Below are positions 1 to 8,458 of a stretch of 44,252 bases of DNA, one piece after another. The translations under genes and the position numbers were made by a program. The DNA is from Chloroflexota bacterium. Lineage in GTDB: Bacteria > Chloroflexota > Limnocylindria > Limnocylindrales > CSP1-4. Below the pieces are notes generated by a model. It was given only the letters and a program-made list of their open reading frames with translations. It had not been told where the DNA came from and made no database searches. The stretch covers positions 1 to 44,252 of the forward strand of contig JAJXUG010000031.1 of the NCBI GenBank assembly GCA_021783095.1, in the 5' to 3' direction. Each line of letters begins with the position of its first letter. Positions within the stretch are counted from its first letter, which is position 1.

Positions 1-17
1 GGAGCTAGCCTCGGGAT

Positions 18-1540
18 GTGTGGAAATCGCTGAGGCCGTCTCGGCCGACGTCGACCAGCCCGCCTGGGCCCGGCCCGGCGGCGCCCTGGTCGAGGGCACA
101 AAGAGGCGGCGTACCCTTCCGGTGTTGTTGAAGCCCCAGAAGGAGACGCCGTGGCCGAACCGTACCACGCCCCCAGACCAGTGGCCGTCCCGATCCTGCC
201 GCCCGACGACGCGCCGGTCGGCGAGCCGGACGACGGGCAGGAGCCCCTCGTGCCGACGAGCCAGGTCGAGGTCGGCGAGACGCTCGAGGAGCTCGCCCGC
301 GAGGGCGCCCGGCGGATGCTCGAGCGGGCCCTCCACTCCGAGGTCGACGCCTACCTCGGCCGGCGCCGCTACGACCGCGCCGACGACGGCGGCTTCGCCG
401 GGTACCGCAACGGCTACGCGCGCGACCGGGAGATCAGCGTCGGCACCTGGGCGGTCGAGGTCCGCCCGCCCCGGGTCGCCGACACGCCCGCGCACATCCC
501 GCCGTTCCGCAGCTCGATCCTGCCCCGCGGCCGGAGCCTGACCCACGAGACCCAGCGCCTGTTCGCGCGGCTCTACCTCGAGGGCCTGTCCTCGGGCGAC
601 TTCGAGCCCGCGTTCCGCGAGCTGCTCGGGACCCGCGCGGCGCTGTCGAGCTCGACGATCCTGCGGCTCAAGGAGGACTGGCGGGCCGAGTACGCCGTCT
701 GGCGGGCCCGGCCGATCACCGGGCGCTACGCCTACTGCTGGGCGGACGGCATCTACCTCGGCGTCGGCGCCGAGGAGGAGCACAGCTGCCTGCTCGTCGT
801 GATCGGCGCCCGGGCCGACGGCCGCAAGGAGCTGCTCGCGATGGAGCTCGGGTACCGCGAGAGCACGGCGTCCTGGGCCGACGTCCTGCGCGGCCTGCGC
901 GACCGCGGCCTCGAGGCGCCGATGCTCGCGGTCGGCGACGGCGCCCTGGGCCTCTGGGCCGCCCTGCGCGAGGTGTTCCCCGACACGGCGCACCAGCGCT
1001 GCTGGAACCACAAGGCCATGAACCTCACCGACAAGGTGCCCAAGCGCCTCCAGCCCGAGCTCCGCCACCGGCTCCGGGCGGTCTGGAACGCGCCGTCGAG
1101 GCGTGAGTGCGAGCTGCGGCGTGACGAGCTCGCCCGCTGGCTCCACGCCCGCGGCCAGGATCCCGCGGCCGAGACCCTGTTCCGCGACTGGGACGATCTC
1201 ACCGCCTTCTACGACTACCCGGCCGAGCACTGGACGCACCTGCGGACGTCCAACCCGGTCGAGTCGGTCTTCGCGGGCGTGCGCCTGCGCACGAACGTCA
1301 GCAAGCGGATGCGCCGGCGCGACAGCGCGCTCTACCTCGTGTTCAAGATCACCCAGCGGCTCGAGCTCGGCTGGCGCCCGCTCAACGGCGGTCTCACCCT
1401 GATGACCCTCCTGCTGGGCGGCGCCCGCTTCGTCGACGGGATCTACATCCCGGCCGACGCCGCCCGCCCGAGCGATCCCGAGGAGGAGGTGACAGCAGCC
1501 TGATCGTCGTCATCGCGGAAGGGTGATTTCCACTCAACTT
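18..1540 (+). mobile_element. IS256-family insertion sequence
   Basis: This element carries one transposase gene (151-1503). Short inverted ends flank it: GTGGAAATC at 20-28 and its reverse complement GATTTCCAC at 1525-1533. With one mismatch the match extends two or three bases outward. The outer limits are approximate because the window starts only a few bases before the left end, so no target duplication can be checked. The element-end repeat at 1626-1766 begins less than 100 bp after the right end, which suggests the IS landed in or beside an older mobile element. Confidence 0.7.
151..1503 (+). CDS. IS256-family (Mutator-type) transposase
   Basis: A 450-residue DDE transposase that would cut and join the ends of its own IS. 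The order of conserved blocks is typical of the family. The N-terminal part has the RNGYARDREISVGTW stretch. The first catalytic Asp lies in YCWADGIYLGV, the second in AVGDGALGLW, followed by the HQRCWNHK motif, and the catalytic Glu lies in SNPVESVF. Length matches full IS256 transposases (about 400-450 aa) and there is no internal stop, so it may be active. The start shown is GTG or ATG near 151; a short upstream extension is possible. It stands alone between the inverted ends of the element. Confidence 0.93.
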   Translation: MAEPYHAPRPVAVPILPPDDAPVGEPDDGQEPLVPTSQVEVGETLEELAREGARRMLERALHSEVDAYLGRRRYDRADDGGFAGYRNGYARDREISVGTWAVEVRPPRVADTPAHIPPFRSSILPRGRSLTHETQRLFARLYLEGLSSGDFEPAFRELLGTRAALSSSTILRLKEDWRAEYAVWRARPITGRYAYCWADGIYLGVGAEEEHSCLLVVIGARADGRKELLAMELGYRESTASWADVLRGLRDRGLEAPMLAVGDGALGLWAALREVFPDTAHQRCWNHKAMNLTDKVPKRLQPELRHRLRAVWNAPSRRECELRRDELARWLHARGQDPAAETLFRDWDDLTAFYDYPAEHWTHLRTSNPVESVFAGVRLRTNVSKRMRRRDSALYLVFKITQRLELGWRPLNGGLTLMTLLLGGARFVDGIYIPADAARPSDPEEEVTAA

Positions 1541-1625
1541 GACGAGGGCTCGCCACGGGGTGGGCGCGGTCACTCGGGCCCGGCCGCCCCGGGCTGCAGG
1601 GGGCCAGTCCGCACCGCGCCATCTT

Positions 1626-1766
1626 GCGTAGAGCGAAGCGAGTAGGGTTTCGGCCCCGTGTGCCGGCGAGCACGAATAGGCGTCGCGCCCATCGTCACCC
1701 TGGTGTCGCGTATGGCATTGCGGACTGCGCTCCAGAGCGCGTTGCGAACCGCGACACTCGGATGAC
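1626..1766 (+). repeat. Element-end repeat R2, orphan copy (R2a)
   Basis: This stretch matches the distal ends of the conserved blocks at 14395-14496 and 42384-42522. All three share GCACGAAT, a GTCGTCACCCT-like run, then 12-bp-spaced units such as GCGTTGCGAACCGCGAC, and all stop matching at GGATGAC. In the other two copies the repeat lies 0.6-0.7 kb upstream of a serine recombinase gene. Here no recombinase is present: an IS256-type element occupies the neighbouring sequence. It is best read as the surviving end of a lost recombinase element. Confidence 0.7.
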
Positions 1767-1963
1767 AGCGAGACCGGCCGCCCAGCAGGGGGCTGTGGGA
1801 CGGCAGGGGCAAACAAGCGACGCCGTGCGGTGCGCTGCAGGTCGCCGGCCACCTCGGCCACATAGGAGCGGACCACGCCTGACGGAAGGGTCGAGGTGCT
1901 GCGGATCCATGGCGACGAGACCGCTCGCTCTGCCACTCGTCGGGGCGCTCGTTCGGACGCGGG

Positions 1964-3517
1964 GTGCAGACGTACGCAACGAACGGGGGACCGGGCTGCC
2001 TGCCGCCCGCGCCCAGCCGCCTCCACGATGCGATGGGGCGGCTCGGGGTCGAGCCGCCAGGGCGCCCGCAGCCGAGATGGCGCGGCGCGCTCGGGGCCGT
2101 CTCGGTGCTGACCGCCGCGGTGGCGTTCGTCGCCGTCGTTGCGTGGGGCGGCGGTCTCGTGCTCCGGGTCTCGCCCGCGGCCACGCCCTCGGGGGCGAGC
2201 AGGGGCACGCCTGGACCATCGGCCGCGACGTCACCGACCGCATCGCCCGGCCTCGCCACGGAGGACCCGAGGCCCTCCGGGCCCATCGTCCCCTGGATCG
2301 ACCAGTCGGCCCTGACGGCCCCGTCGCCGACGCCCGCTGCGATCCCGGCGGGGACGCCGACCTGTCTTCCCGGCGAGCTCACCGCGTCCGCCGGCTGGCA
2401 GGGAGGAGGCGGGCAGATGATCGGCTGGCTCAACGTGAAGAACGTGCGGGCGCATCCGTGCGTCATCCACGGCAGCCCGCGGCTCGTCGAGCTGCGCTCC
2501 GGCAAGACGACCGTCAAGCCGATCGCCTACCACGGCGAGTCCAGCGATGGCAGCGGCAACACGAGCGCCGTGGCCGGCCCGGTCCTGCTCGAGCCCGGCG
2601 GGGCAGCAGGGGCGTACCTGTGGTGGTCGAACTGGTGCGGCACGACGACCCCGGTCGTGACATCCCTGGTCGTCACCCTTCCGTCGGGGGGAACCCCCAT
2701 GGACGCGCGCCCGACGTCGCCCGGCCCGGGAATGGGAAGCGTGCCCCGCTGCGATGCGCCAACCGCCGCGTCCACCCTCACCGCCTACGCCTTTACCCCA
2801 GTCGCGCCGGAGGAGCCCGCGCCCTCGCCGCAGCCGGCGTCGGCGGCGCTCTCCGTGCCGTCGTCCGTCGCCGCCGGCGCCGATCTCGTCTACTTCGTGA
2901 CGCTCAAGAACCTCGGCGCCCAGGCCGCCCCGCTCGACCCCTGCCCCACCTACTCCGAGGGCCTGGTCGTCGGCGGCGTGGCGCTGAAGCTGCCCGGCGC
3001 CGCATACCTGCTGCTGAATTGCGCCGTCATCGGACCGGCGCTGGGGTCCGGGTCCTTCGTGCAGCTCGAGATGCGCCTGGCGATCCCCGCGAACGCCGTG
3101 CCGGGTCCCGCCGTCCTGCACTGGGACCTGGACCCGGGCGGGACCCTCGACACGAGCTCGGCCAGCCCTCAGGCGAACCTCACGATCGTTGCGCCCTCGT
3201 CGTCCACCGCGGTGACGCCCTCGCCGAGGGTGTTGCTGGCATTGCGGGGAAGCGGGAGCCAGTCATCGGGGCCGTTCGCGGCCTCGGGCACCAGCGTCAC
3301 GCTCGCGTACACGTACGACTGCTCGGGCGCCGGGTCGTCCGGCAGGCTCCACGCGACGCTCCTGGACCGGAACGGCGTCGCCATCACGATATTCGGCGGA
3401 AGCGCGAGGTCGGGCGGGGACACTGCGCCGGAGTACATCTCGAACACCGCCCCGCCGTACCACGTCGAAGTGAGCACGGACTGCGCATGGTCGATCACGG
3501 TTACCGGCAGGCCATAG
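1964..3517 (+). CDS. Exported or membrane-anchored DUF4232-domain protein
   Basis: A 517-residue protein with a hydrophobic segment near residues 45-70 (signal anchor), a Ser/Thr/Pro-rich linker to about residue 125, then a DUF4232-like domain. The domain's signature is visible as WQGGGGQMIGWLNVKN followed by a Cys and short beta-strand segments to about residue 250. The C-terminal half is Cys-containing, beta-rich and ends with VEVSTDCAWSITVTG. DUF4232 proteins are extracytoplasmic and of unknown function in high-GC bacteria. The start is uncertain: GTG at 1964 has only weak G-rich sequence before it, and ATG at 2033 is an alternative. It lies between two orphan element ends (R2a and R1a), so it may be host DNA left between insertions. 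Confidence 0.75.
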   Translation: MQTYATNGGPGCLPPAPSRLHDAMGRLGVEPPGRPQPRWRGALGAVSVLTAAVAFVAVVAWGGGLVLRVSPAATPSGASRGTPGPSAATSPTASPGLATEDPRPSGPIVPWIDQSALTAPSPTPAAIPAGTPTCLPGELTASAGWQGGGGQMIGWLNVKNVRAHPCVIHGSPRLVELRSGKTTVKPIAYHGESSDGSGNTSAVAGPVLLEPGGAAGAYLWWSNWCGTTTPVVTSLVVTLPSGGTPMDARPTSPGPGMGSVPRCDAPTAASTLTAYAFTPVAPEEPAPSPQPASAALSVPSSVAAGADLVYFVTLKNLGAQAAPLDPCPTYSEGLVVGGVALKLPGAAYLLLNCAVIGPALGSGSFVQLEMRLAIPANAVPGPAVLHWDLDPGGTLDTSSASPQANLTIVAPSSSTAVTPSPRVLLALRGSGSQSSGPFAASGTSVTLAYTYDCSGAGSSGRLHATLLDRNGVAITIFGGSARSGGDTAPEYISNTAPPYHVEVSTDCAWSITVTGRP

Positions 3518-4027
3518 ACTTCAAGAGCGTGACAGTTGCGCGTCGGCCGAGCAGGCCGATGTCGAGCGCGTTGGCGTCGCTCCCGGTGCGGAAGGCGAGG
3601 CTCATCCCAGCCGTCCCGCGACCGGAACGTACACCTGCCGCACGAGAGGGCCCGGCGAATGGGTCGCCCGAACGACCGGTCCCGCGACCGTCCCGGCGAC
3701 CCGTCCCGCGACCATGGCACCGTCGGGCCCGGCGCCGGCGCCGCGGGCGTAGGCGGCCGACGCCGCGGCGACGTCCCCGGCGCCCAGGCGGACGCGCTCG
3801 AGGATGAACGGCACGACCGCCTCGTACTCGTCGCGGCCGTAGGATCCGCTCGACCAACCTGCAGTAGCGCGTGAGCAAAGTGGACCATTCGGCGGAGGCG
3901 AGTGGTCGGCCGGCAGAGCGTGATCCAACTGGGCGGCATGATCCTCGCCGAGGAGGACGACGGGTGGCAGGACCGGCGGCACCTCCGACCCGAGACGATG
4001 GCGCCATCGTCGTACCCTGGGGACGCG
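3518..4027. other. 510-bp stretch without a confident gene
   Basis: Apart from the R1a repeat, this stretch holds overlapping open frames in several phases, none with a recognisable domain or a good ribosome site. A minus-strand frame over about 3720-3860 (reading GRDEYEAVVPFILERV) looks somewhat protein-like and could be the remnant of a lost gene. The evidence is too thin to call one. Confidence 0.4.
3608..3717 (+). repeat. Element-end repeat R1, orphan copy (R1a), with 12-bp period
   Basis: Matches 40096-40214 beyond the 3' end of the recombinase at 40-42 kb. Both begin with CAGCCGTCCCG, continue with GAACGTACACC, a CACGAG run and then 12-bp units. Here the units are CGGTCCCGCGAC, CGTCCCGGCGAC and CCGTCCCGCGAC, followed by CATGG. 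No recombinase gene adjoins this copy. Its function is unknown; such phased units could be protein-binding sites. Confidence 0.65.
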
Positions 4028-4726
4028 CTACCTCGGAGTTCCCGCCCAGATCACCGCGTCAACAACTGGCTGCGAACGGCAATCCTCGCCGAGGATCTTG
4101 AGGCCTTGAACGCAGGCGGGGTCGTGCGTGTGGATCGACAGGACGACGGGGCGGTTCGCCGTGTAGGGCCCAATCTGGTCAATCAGCAACGAGCCCAGAA
4201 ACACGAGCATCGTTTCGGTCGGCGGTTGTCCGTACCACCAGACTGGACCCCGGATTGTGTCAGCGATGACGCCCGTTGGTTGTTGATACAGAGCGAATCT
4301 CAGGCACGTTCCCCAGGGTGGATCGTTGCCGCTTGCTGGACACCACCAGGCAGGACCATCCCTGTGGAACCAACCGCCGACGAGGACGGGTCGATCGGTC
4401 GTGGAGGCCGTGAGGGCCCGAGCTGCCGCCGGCAATGGGAGCACGGGCTGACCGTCGATACTGGCGGGGAGACCGCCATTCGTCCCACCCAGAACTGGGG
4501 ATGACTGCGGGGTGGGCACCGGCGATGAGGTCGTCGAGGAGGCTACAGCCGGGGCCGAGGTCCCCAGACTGGAGGCCGAAGCCGAGGCGGAGGGCGCGAC
4601 TGATGGACCGGTCGCCGATGGGGTGATGGGCGAGGAAGCGAACACGACCAGCACGCAGAGGGCTGGGGCCCCCTGCGCGTCCGGTGGTCGCGTCGCTGCC
4701 GCCGCCGCGCGCACCGCCATCGACAC
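4028..4726 (-). CDS. Secreted protein of unknown function, Ser/Pro-rich N-terminus
   Basis: A 232-residue protein with an N-terminal hydrophobic segment (ALCVLVVFASSP) that may act as a signal peptide, a low-complexity Ser/Ala/Thr/Pro linker to about residue 85, and a compact C-terminal domain rich in Trp and Cys. Landmarks are GGWFHRDGPAWWCPAS, a central WYGQPP, and a conserved-looking VVLSIHTHDPAC with further Cys residues before VVDAVIW. I do not recognise the family. Start codons near 4726 lack a convincing Shine-Dalgarno sequence, so the start is uncertain. The gene ends a run of three minus-strand exported genes (5272-6483, 4728-5264, this one) with almost no spacing, suggesting one transcript. 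Confidence 0.65.
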   Translation of the reverse strand: MSMAVRAAAAATRPPDAQGAPALCVLVVFASSPITPSATGPSVAPSASASASSLGTSAPAVASSTTSSPVPTPQSSPVLGGTNGGLPASIDGQPVLPLPAAARALTASTTDRPVLVGGWFHRDGPAWWCPASGNDPPWGTCLRFALYQQPTGVIADTIRGPVWWYGQPPTETMLVFLGSLLIDQIGPYTANRPVVLSIHTHDPACVQGLKILGEDCRSQPVVDAVIWAGTPR

Positions 4727-4727
4727 G

Positions 4728-5264
4728 TCAGCCGGGACGCATCACCGCGCCGACGGTCCAGCGCACACCGAGCGGGCACGAGAGCGCCGGTCGCGCCACC
4801 CACGGGGTCTCCGCCAGCCAGGCCTCGGGCGCGGCGCCCTCCGCGCTGCTGTCGCCGCCGCCGCCAAGGGCGAGCGCCATCCCGTCGCCGACCACGACCG
4901 TTGTCCCGTCGAAGTTGGCGAACGAGATCGTATGCGACGCCGCGGCCCAGGCCGTCCGGTCGGCCGGCCAGAGGAGCAGCACGGGACCGCCCGCGGTGTC
5001 CAGGATCACGCAGGCATTCGTGATGCGGAGCGTCCCCTCGGTCCGGGCCGTGTCCGCTCCGTCTTGCGGCGGGATGACCGCGAGCGGGCCCCATGCTCCA
5101 CTCGGGGATGGCGTGGCGGAGACGGGCGAGGGCGTCGGGGCCCCGGACGGCGCGGCGATCGACGCCCTCACCTCAGCGGTCCGCTGGGACGAGCCGCAAC
5201 CCGCCAGCAGCGCCGCCAGTAGGGCGGCGGCGGCGAGAGAGCGCGCGAAGCGTCGCGCCGTCAC
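4728..5264 (-). CDS. Small lipoprotein of unknown function
   Basis: About 178 residues from the chosen GTG start. A positively charged N-terminus and hydrophobic run precede the lipobox LLAGC, so the mature protein would be lipidated on Cys and anchored to the outer face of the membrane. A Ser/Pro linker leads to a beta-rich domain (EGTLRITNACVILDTAG, LLLWPADRT, ISFANFDGTTVVVGDG). I chose 5264 because the longer form (to 5297) would overlap the protease coding region upstream, which stops at 5272. The gene directly follows the S1 protease and probably shares its mRNA. A parallel arrangement of protease then lipoprotein occurs on the other strand at 7116-9259. Confidence 0.75.
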   Translation of the reverse strand: MTARRFARSLAAAALLAALLAGCGSSQRTAEVRASIAAPSGAPTPSPVSATPSPSGAWGPLAVIPPQDGADTARTEGTLRITNACVILDTAGGPVLLLWPADRTAWAAASHTISFANFDGTTVVVGDGMALALGGGGDSSAEGAAPEAWLAETPWVARPALSCPLGVRWTVGAVMRPG

Positions 5265-5271
5265 CGCGGCA

Positions 5272-6483
5272 TCACTCGAAGATCTGGAACTCCACACCGA
5301 GCGCCTCGTCGTACAGGTCGGCGACCGACCAGGCGTCCTTGCCGCTGCACCAGCCCTTCTGCGAGCCGTATGCCTTGTAGTCGTAGGACCACCCGCCCCC
5401 GCTGTCGCCGGGGGTCGACGTGATCGCGCTCATCTGGACGAGCCGGTTGTTGTAGACCCCGGACAGCGTGCACGCGATGGACACGTCGTCGACGTGCAGG
5501 CCGCAGTCCCGGCTGTTCGACGCCCGTCCGTACTGGCAGACGATCTCGTTCAACGAGATCCCCGTGCGGGGCTCGAGGTACATCGTGTTGCGGACGGTGC
5601 CCGAGTCGGCGTAGAAGAGCGCCTCTTCAGTGACGTTCGTGGTGTGCCACTCGACATCGCCGTACTCGCCGCGATGCTCTGCCTGGAACACGAAGGTGTG
5701 CGTGCCGTACCCGGGATGGACGATCCCGTTCTCGCCGGAGGCGTGACCGGCCGTCGTGACACCGTAGACGTAGGCGCTGCCGTTCCACTTCCGAACGGTC
5801 CAGCCGCTGGTGGCGTCATTCGCCCCCGACTTCGTCACCCACATCCCGCCGAAGGCGGAGTTGGTGTCCCGGAAGCCGGACGGGTCAGCGATGGTCAGGA
5901 CGACGCTCGAGCGGAGGTCCTCCGGAACCACGCGCAGGGCATCCGCCGCCGCCGTCGGAAGGCCGGACTGGACGGCCACTGCTGCGGGGATGACCCCCTT
6001 GCCCGTGATGTTCGCACCGGTCACCACGTTCTTGAAGCCTGCCAGCACCAGCGCAGTGTGGACCCTGATCTTCCGGGCCTCGAGCTCGGCAAACGAGAAG
6101 GGCTGGTCGTCGGCCAGCAGAACCTTGACCGCGCTCGCAGCGACGAGGCCGCGGACGAGCGGGTCCGCCGGGCCCTTGACGTAGAGCGTGGGCGGCCCGC
6201 CAGGGGTTTCCGACAGGGCGGAGCCGACGAAGACGTCGGGCCTCTCCTTCGCGACACGCGTCGCGATTGCCCCGACCGCGTCTGCGGCCTGCTGTTGGGC
6301 GGCAGCCTGGTCGAGCGTCCAGCCGTTCGCCTCGGCGACCAGCTCGAGGTCCGGGTGCGGGATCAGCTCGGGCGTCTGTCTCACGGGGTCGACAGGCGAC
6401 GTTGCGCCGGCCACCGAGCTCCCCGGGACAGCGACCATCGCGAGTGCCAAGAGGCTGATCAATGCAGACTTCCACGTGGACAT
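5272..6483 (-). CDS. Secreted trypsin-like serine protease (S1 family)
   Basis: A 403-residue preproprotein. Residues 1-28 form a signal peptide ending near SSVAGA. A long pro-region (to about residue 210) has the spaced helices and LYVKGPADPLV motif of streptogrisin/alpha-lytic-type propeptides. The C-terminal catalytic domain has His247 in TTAGHAS, a candidate Asp276 in YGDVEWHT and Ser361 in TPGDSGGGW. Cys residues near 316, 327 and 338 may form disulfides. The start at 6483 is supported by GGGAGGA about nine bases upstream; the longer open frame to 6651 is not needed. It is divergent from another S1 protease at 7116, with 632 bp between the two starts. Confidence 0.88.
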   Translation of the reverse strand: MSTWKSALISLLALAMVAVPGSSVAGATSPVDPVRQTPELIPHPDLELVAEANGWTLDQAAAQQQAADAVGAIATRVAKERPDVFVGSALSETPGGPPTLYVKGPADPLVRGLVAASAVKVLLADDQPFSFAELEARKIRVHTALVLAGFKNVVTGANITGKGVIPAAVAVQSGLPTAAADALRVVPEDLRSSVVLTIADPSGFRDTNSAFGGMWVTKSGANDATSGWTVRKWNGSAYVYGVTTAGHASGENGIVHPGYGTHTFVFQAEHRGEYGDVEWHTTNVTEEALFYADSGTVRNTMYLEPRTGISLNEIVCQYGRASNSRDCGLHVDDVSIACTLSGVYNNRLVQMSAITSTPGDSGGGWSYDYKAYGSQKGWCSGKDAWSVADLYDEALGVEFQIFE

Positions 6484-7115
6484 CGCTCGTTCCTCCCTGC
6501 GATCCCGCTCACCCCGGCGAGGTCGACCGCCCAGCGTGCCTGCCGCGCACTCAGGAGTGACGACGGCGGACGCCAGCAATGCCAACCGCGAAGGTGACCG
6601 TCCGGACGGCATCCGCAAGTGCCACAGGTCCCGACCTGCCGGTGCAGTCACGGCATGAGGAGCTATCCCGGTTGAATCCGGTCAGCTGGTCGTCTCCGTT
6701 CTCTGGCGTCGGGTTGGGAGCGGCGGCACGCTGCGGGACGGTGGGGGTCAGCCTGCCCTGCCCCCGGCCAGCGGCTGGACCTCGCGCCCGTCGAGCGCCT
6801 CGGCGAGGCGGTGGCTCCGGCCCCTCGGTGACGATCACGTGGGCGCAAGCCGAGAGCCAGCGCGCGCTCGGCCTGAGCATGTCCAGGCCTTGGGCTTTCC
6901 ACGCGTCGTCTGGCGGCAGGATCGGTCGAGGGCCACGAGGCGCCGGCCGTCGATGCCGCGACCCTCGCGGAGGAGCAGAAGCTTCGCCGCTCGGACCTTG
7001 GAGCAGGCAATTGGAGGCTGGTCGGCCCTTGCCTCGGCCGCACCTCCGGCCCCTACTGGGCGCGACCGGCAGGGGGCCGGCGCTCGAGTCGCCGCGGGGG
7101 CGGCGGGAGGGAGAC
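6484..7115. other. Divergent intergenic region between two protease genes
   Basis: This 632-bp region separates two divergent S1 protease genes and should hold both promoters. Open frames run through it in several phases, as expected at this GC content, but none has a domain, signal peptide or ribosome site I can support. I see no clear operator or hairpin. Confidence 0.5.
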
Positions 7116-8438
7116 ATGCGACGCGCCGCGGGTGCGATGTTGACCATCAGCCTGACTCTTGCCGCGGTGAGCCCGCGGGCCGCGACAGCGGCGGACACGG
7201 CGGCGCCTGCAGGGCCGTCGACTGCCGCCGTGGCGAACGCCCAGGCAGAGCGCGCGGCGCTCGGCCTCCCGGCGGACGCCACGACGGTGGTTTCGCTCCT
7301 CGGAAGCGCCGGGGACGTCGGGACCCCGGACTGGGGCATCTCGATGACCGCGGCCGAGGAGGCGGCCGTGGACCTGCCCGGGCGCTCCCGGTTCGCCCAC
7401 GAGGTGTCGACGTCGGTGCTCCCGTACGCCAGGACGCTGCCGGGCTACGGCGGCGCCTACTTCGACGCGGCGTCGCACGGCGAGCTCGTCGTGATCCTGA
7501 AGACCCATGACGAGGCGAGCGAGGCCGGGATCGCCGCCAGGATGCCCGCTGTCACCCGCGGGCTCAAGTTCGCCTACCGGGCCCTCACCGAGAAAGACCT
7601 CGACGTGGCGCTGCGACGGACGGAGACGCTCTGGGACGGCGTGCTCCCCGGGATCCGGCTCGAGCGCGCGTCAGTCGACCTGCGGGCAGGCCGGGTCGTG
7701 GTGGAGGTGGCCCCCTCCGATCTCGCGGCGGCGCAGGGCAGCGCGGCCGCCCTGACGGCCGCCCTTAGGGCGCCCGTCACCGTCCAGGCTGCCGCCTCGG
7801 TCGACTTCGACACCGCGTGCACCGACCGGGACCACTGCGTTGCGCCGGTGAAGGCGGGCATCCGCCTGTACCAGGGGGCGATCGACAACTACAACGAATG
7901 CACGCTCGGGTGGCCGGTTATGACGATCATCGGCGGTGACGGCCAGTTCGTCACGTCCGGGCACTGCGGCTACACCGGCTCGAACAGCTGGCTCCACCCG
8001 GGCGCCCCCGGCAACCACGTGCTGGGCACCGAGCAGGCTACGGCCTACGTGAACAACGGCCACGACGCCATGCGCGTCAGCATGATCGACAGCAACCTCG
8101 GATACGGCATCTACGGCGAGAGCCGCACGGTCAAGGGCGAGAGCAGTGCGAGCCCCGGCATGACGGTCTGCGACTCGCGCGGACACGCCAACCTGATCGA
8201 CTGCGGCACCGTGTCGTCCATCGACGTCCGCTGGTACAGCAACACTGGGGGCTACTACGTCTACGGCGGATCGACGACCGGCATCGCCCAGATCGGCGGC
8301 GACAGCGGCTCCCCCCTGTACTACCGAGACAACTCCACCGATGCGTGGGTGATCGGCATCGTCGACACCTCCAACGCCAACTTCACCCTGTCGCAGGACA
8401 TCGACACGAGCCTGGGGTGCTACTTCTGGACACCGTGA
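7116..8438 (+). CDS. Secreted alpha-lytic-type serine protease (S1)
   Basis: A 440-residue preproprotein starting at the ATG preceded by GGGAGGGAG. The signal peptide ends near ATAAD (residue 26). The pro-region (to about 225) contains LVVILKTHDE and a segment VVVEVAPSD typical of alpha-lytic/streptogrisin propeptides. The catalytic domain has His283 in TSGHCGY, Asp317 in NNGHDAMR and Ser397 in IGGDSGSPLY. Paired Cys at 262/284 and 352/363 fit disulfides. It should be exported and self-processed. The end of the gene lies 20 bp before the lipoprotein start at 8459, so the two are probably co-transcribed. Its divergent neighbour is another S1 protease with a different sequence. Confidence 0.92.
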   Translation: MRRAAGAMLTISLTLAAVSPRAATAADTAAPAGPSTAAVANAQAERAALGLPADATTVVSLLGSAGDVGTPDWGISMTAAEEAAVDLPGRSRFAHEVSTSVLPYARTLPGYGGAYFDAASHGELVVILKTHDEASEAGIAARMPAVTRGLKFAYRALTEKDLDVALRRTETLWDGVLPGIRLERASVDLRAGRVVVEVAPSDLAAAQGSAAALTAALRAPVTVQAAASVDFDTACTDRDHCVAPVKAGIRLYQGAIDNYNECTLGWPVMTIIGGDGQFVTSGHCGYTGSNSWLHPGAPGNHVLGTEQATAYVNNGHDAMRVSMIDSNLGYGIYGESRTVKGESSASPGMTVCDSRGHANLIDCGTVSSIDVRWYSNTGGYYVYGGSTTGIAQIGGDSGSPLYYRDNSTDAWVIGIVDTSNANFTLSQDIDTSLGCYFWTP

Positions 8439-8458
8439 CCCGGCGCCGCCGAGCCGCC

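Noticed and set aside
1624..3807. 727-residue plus-strand open frame
   Set aside because: It is Arg/Pro-rich, overlaps the DUF4232 gene in another phase and crosses repeat sequence; composition is that of a non-coding phase at high GC.
4684..6597. 637-residue plus-strand open frame
   Set aside because: It is antisense to the serine protease and lipoprotein genes, which have signal peptides, catalytic motifs and a ribosome site.
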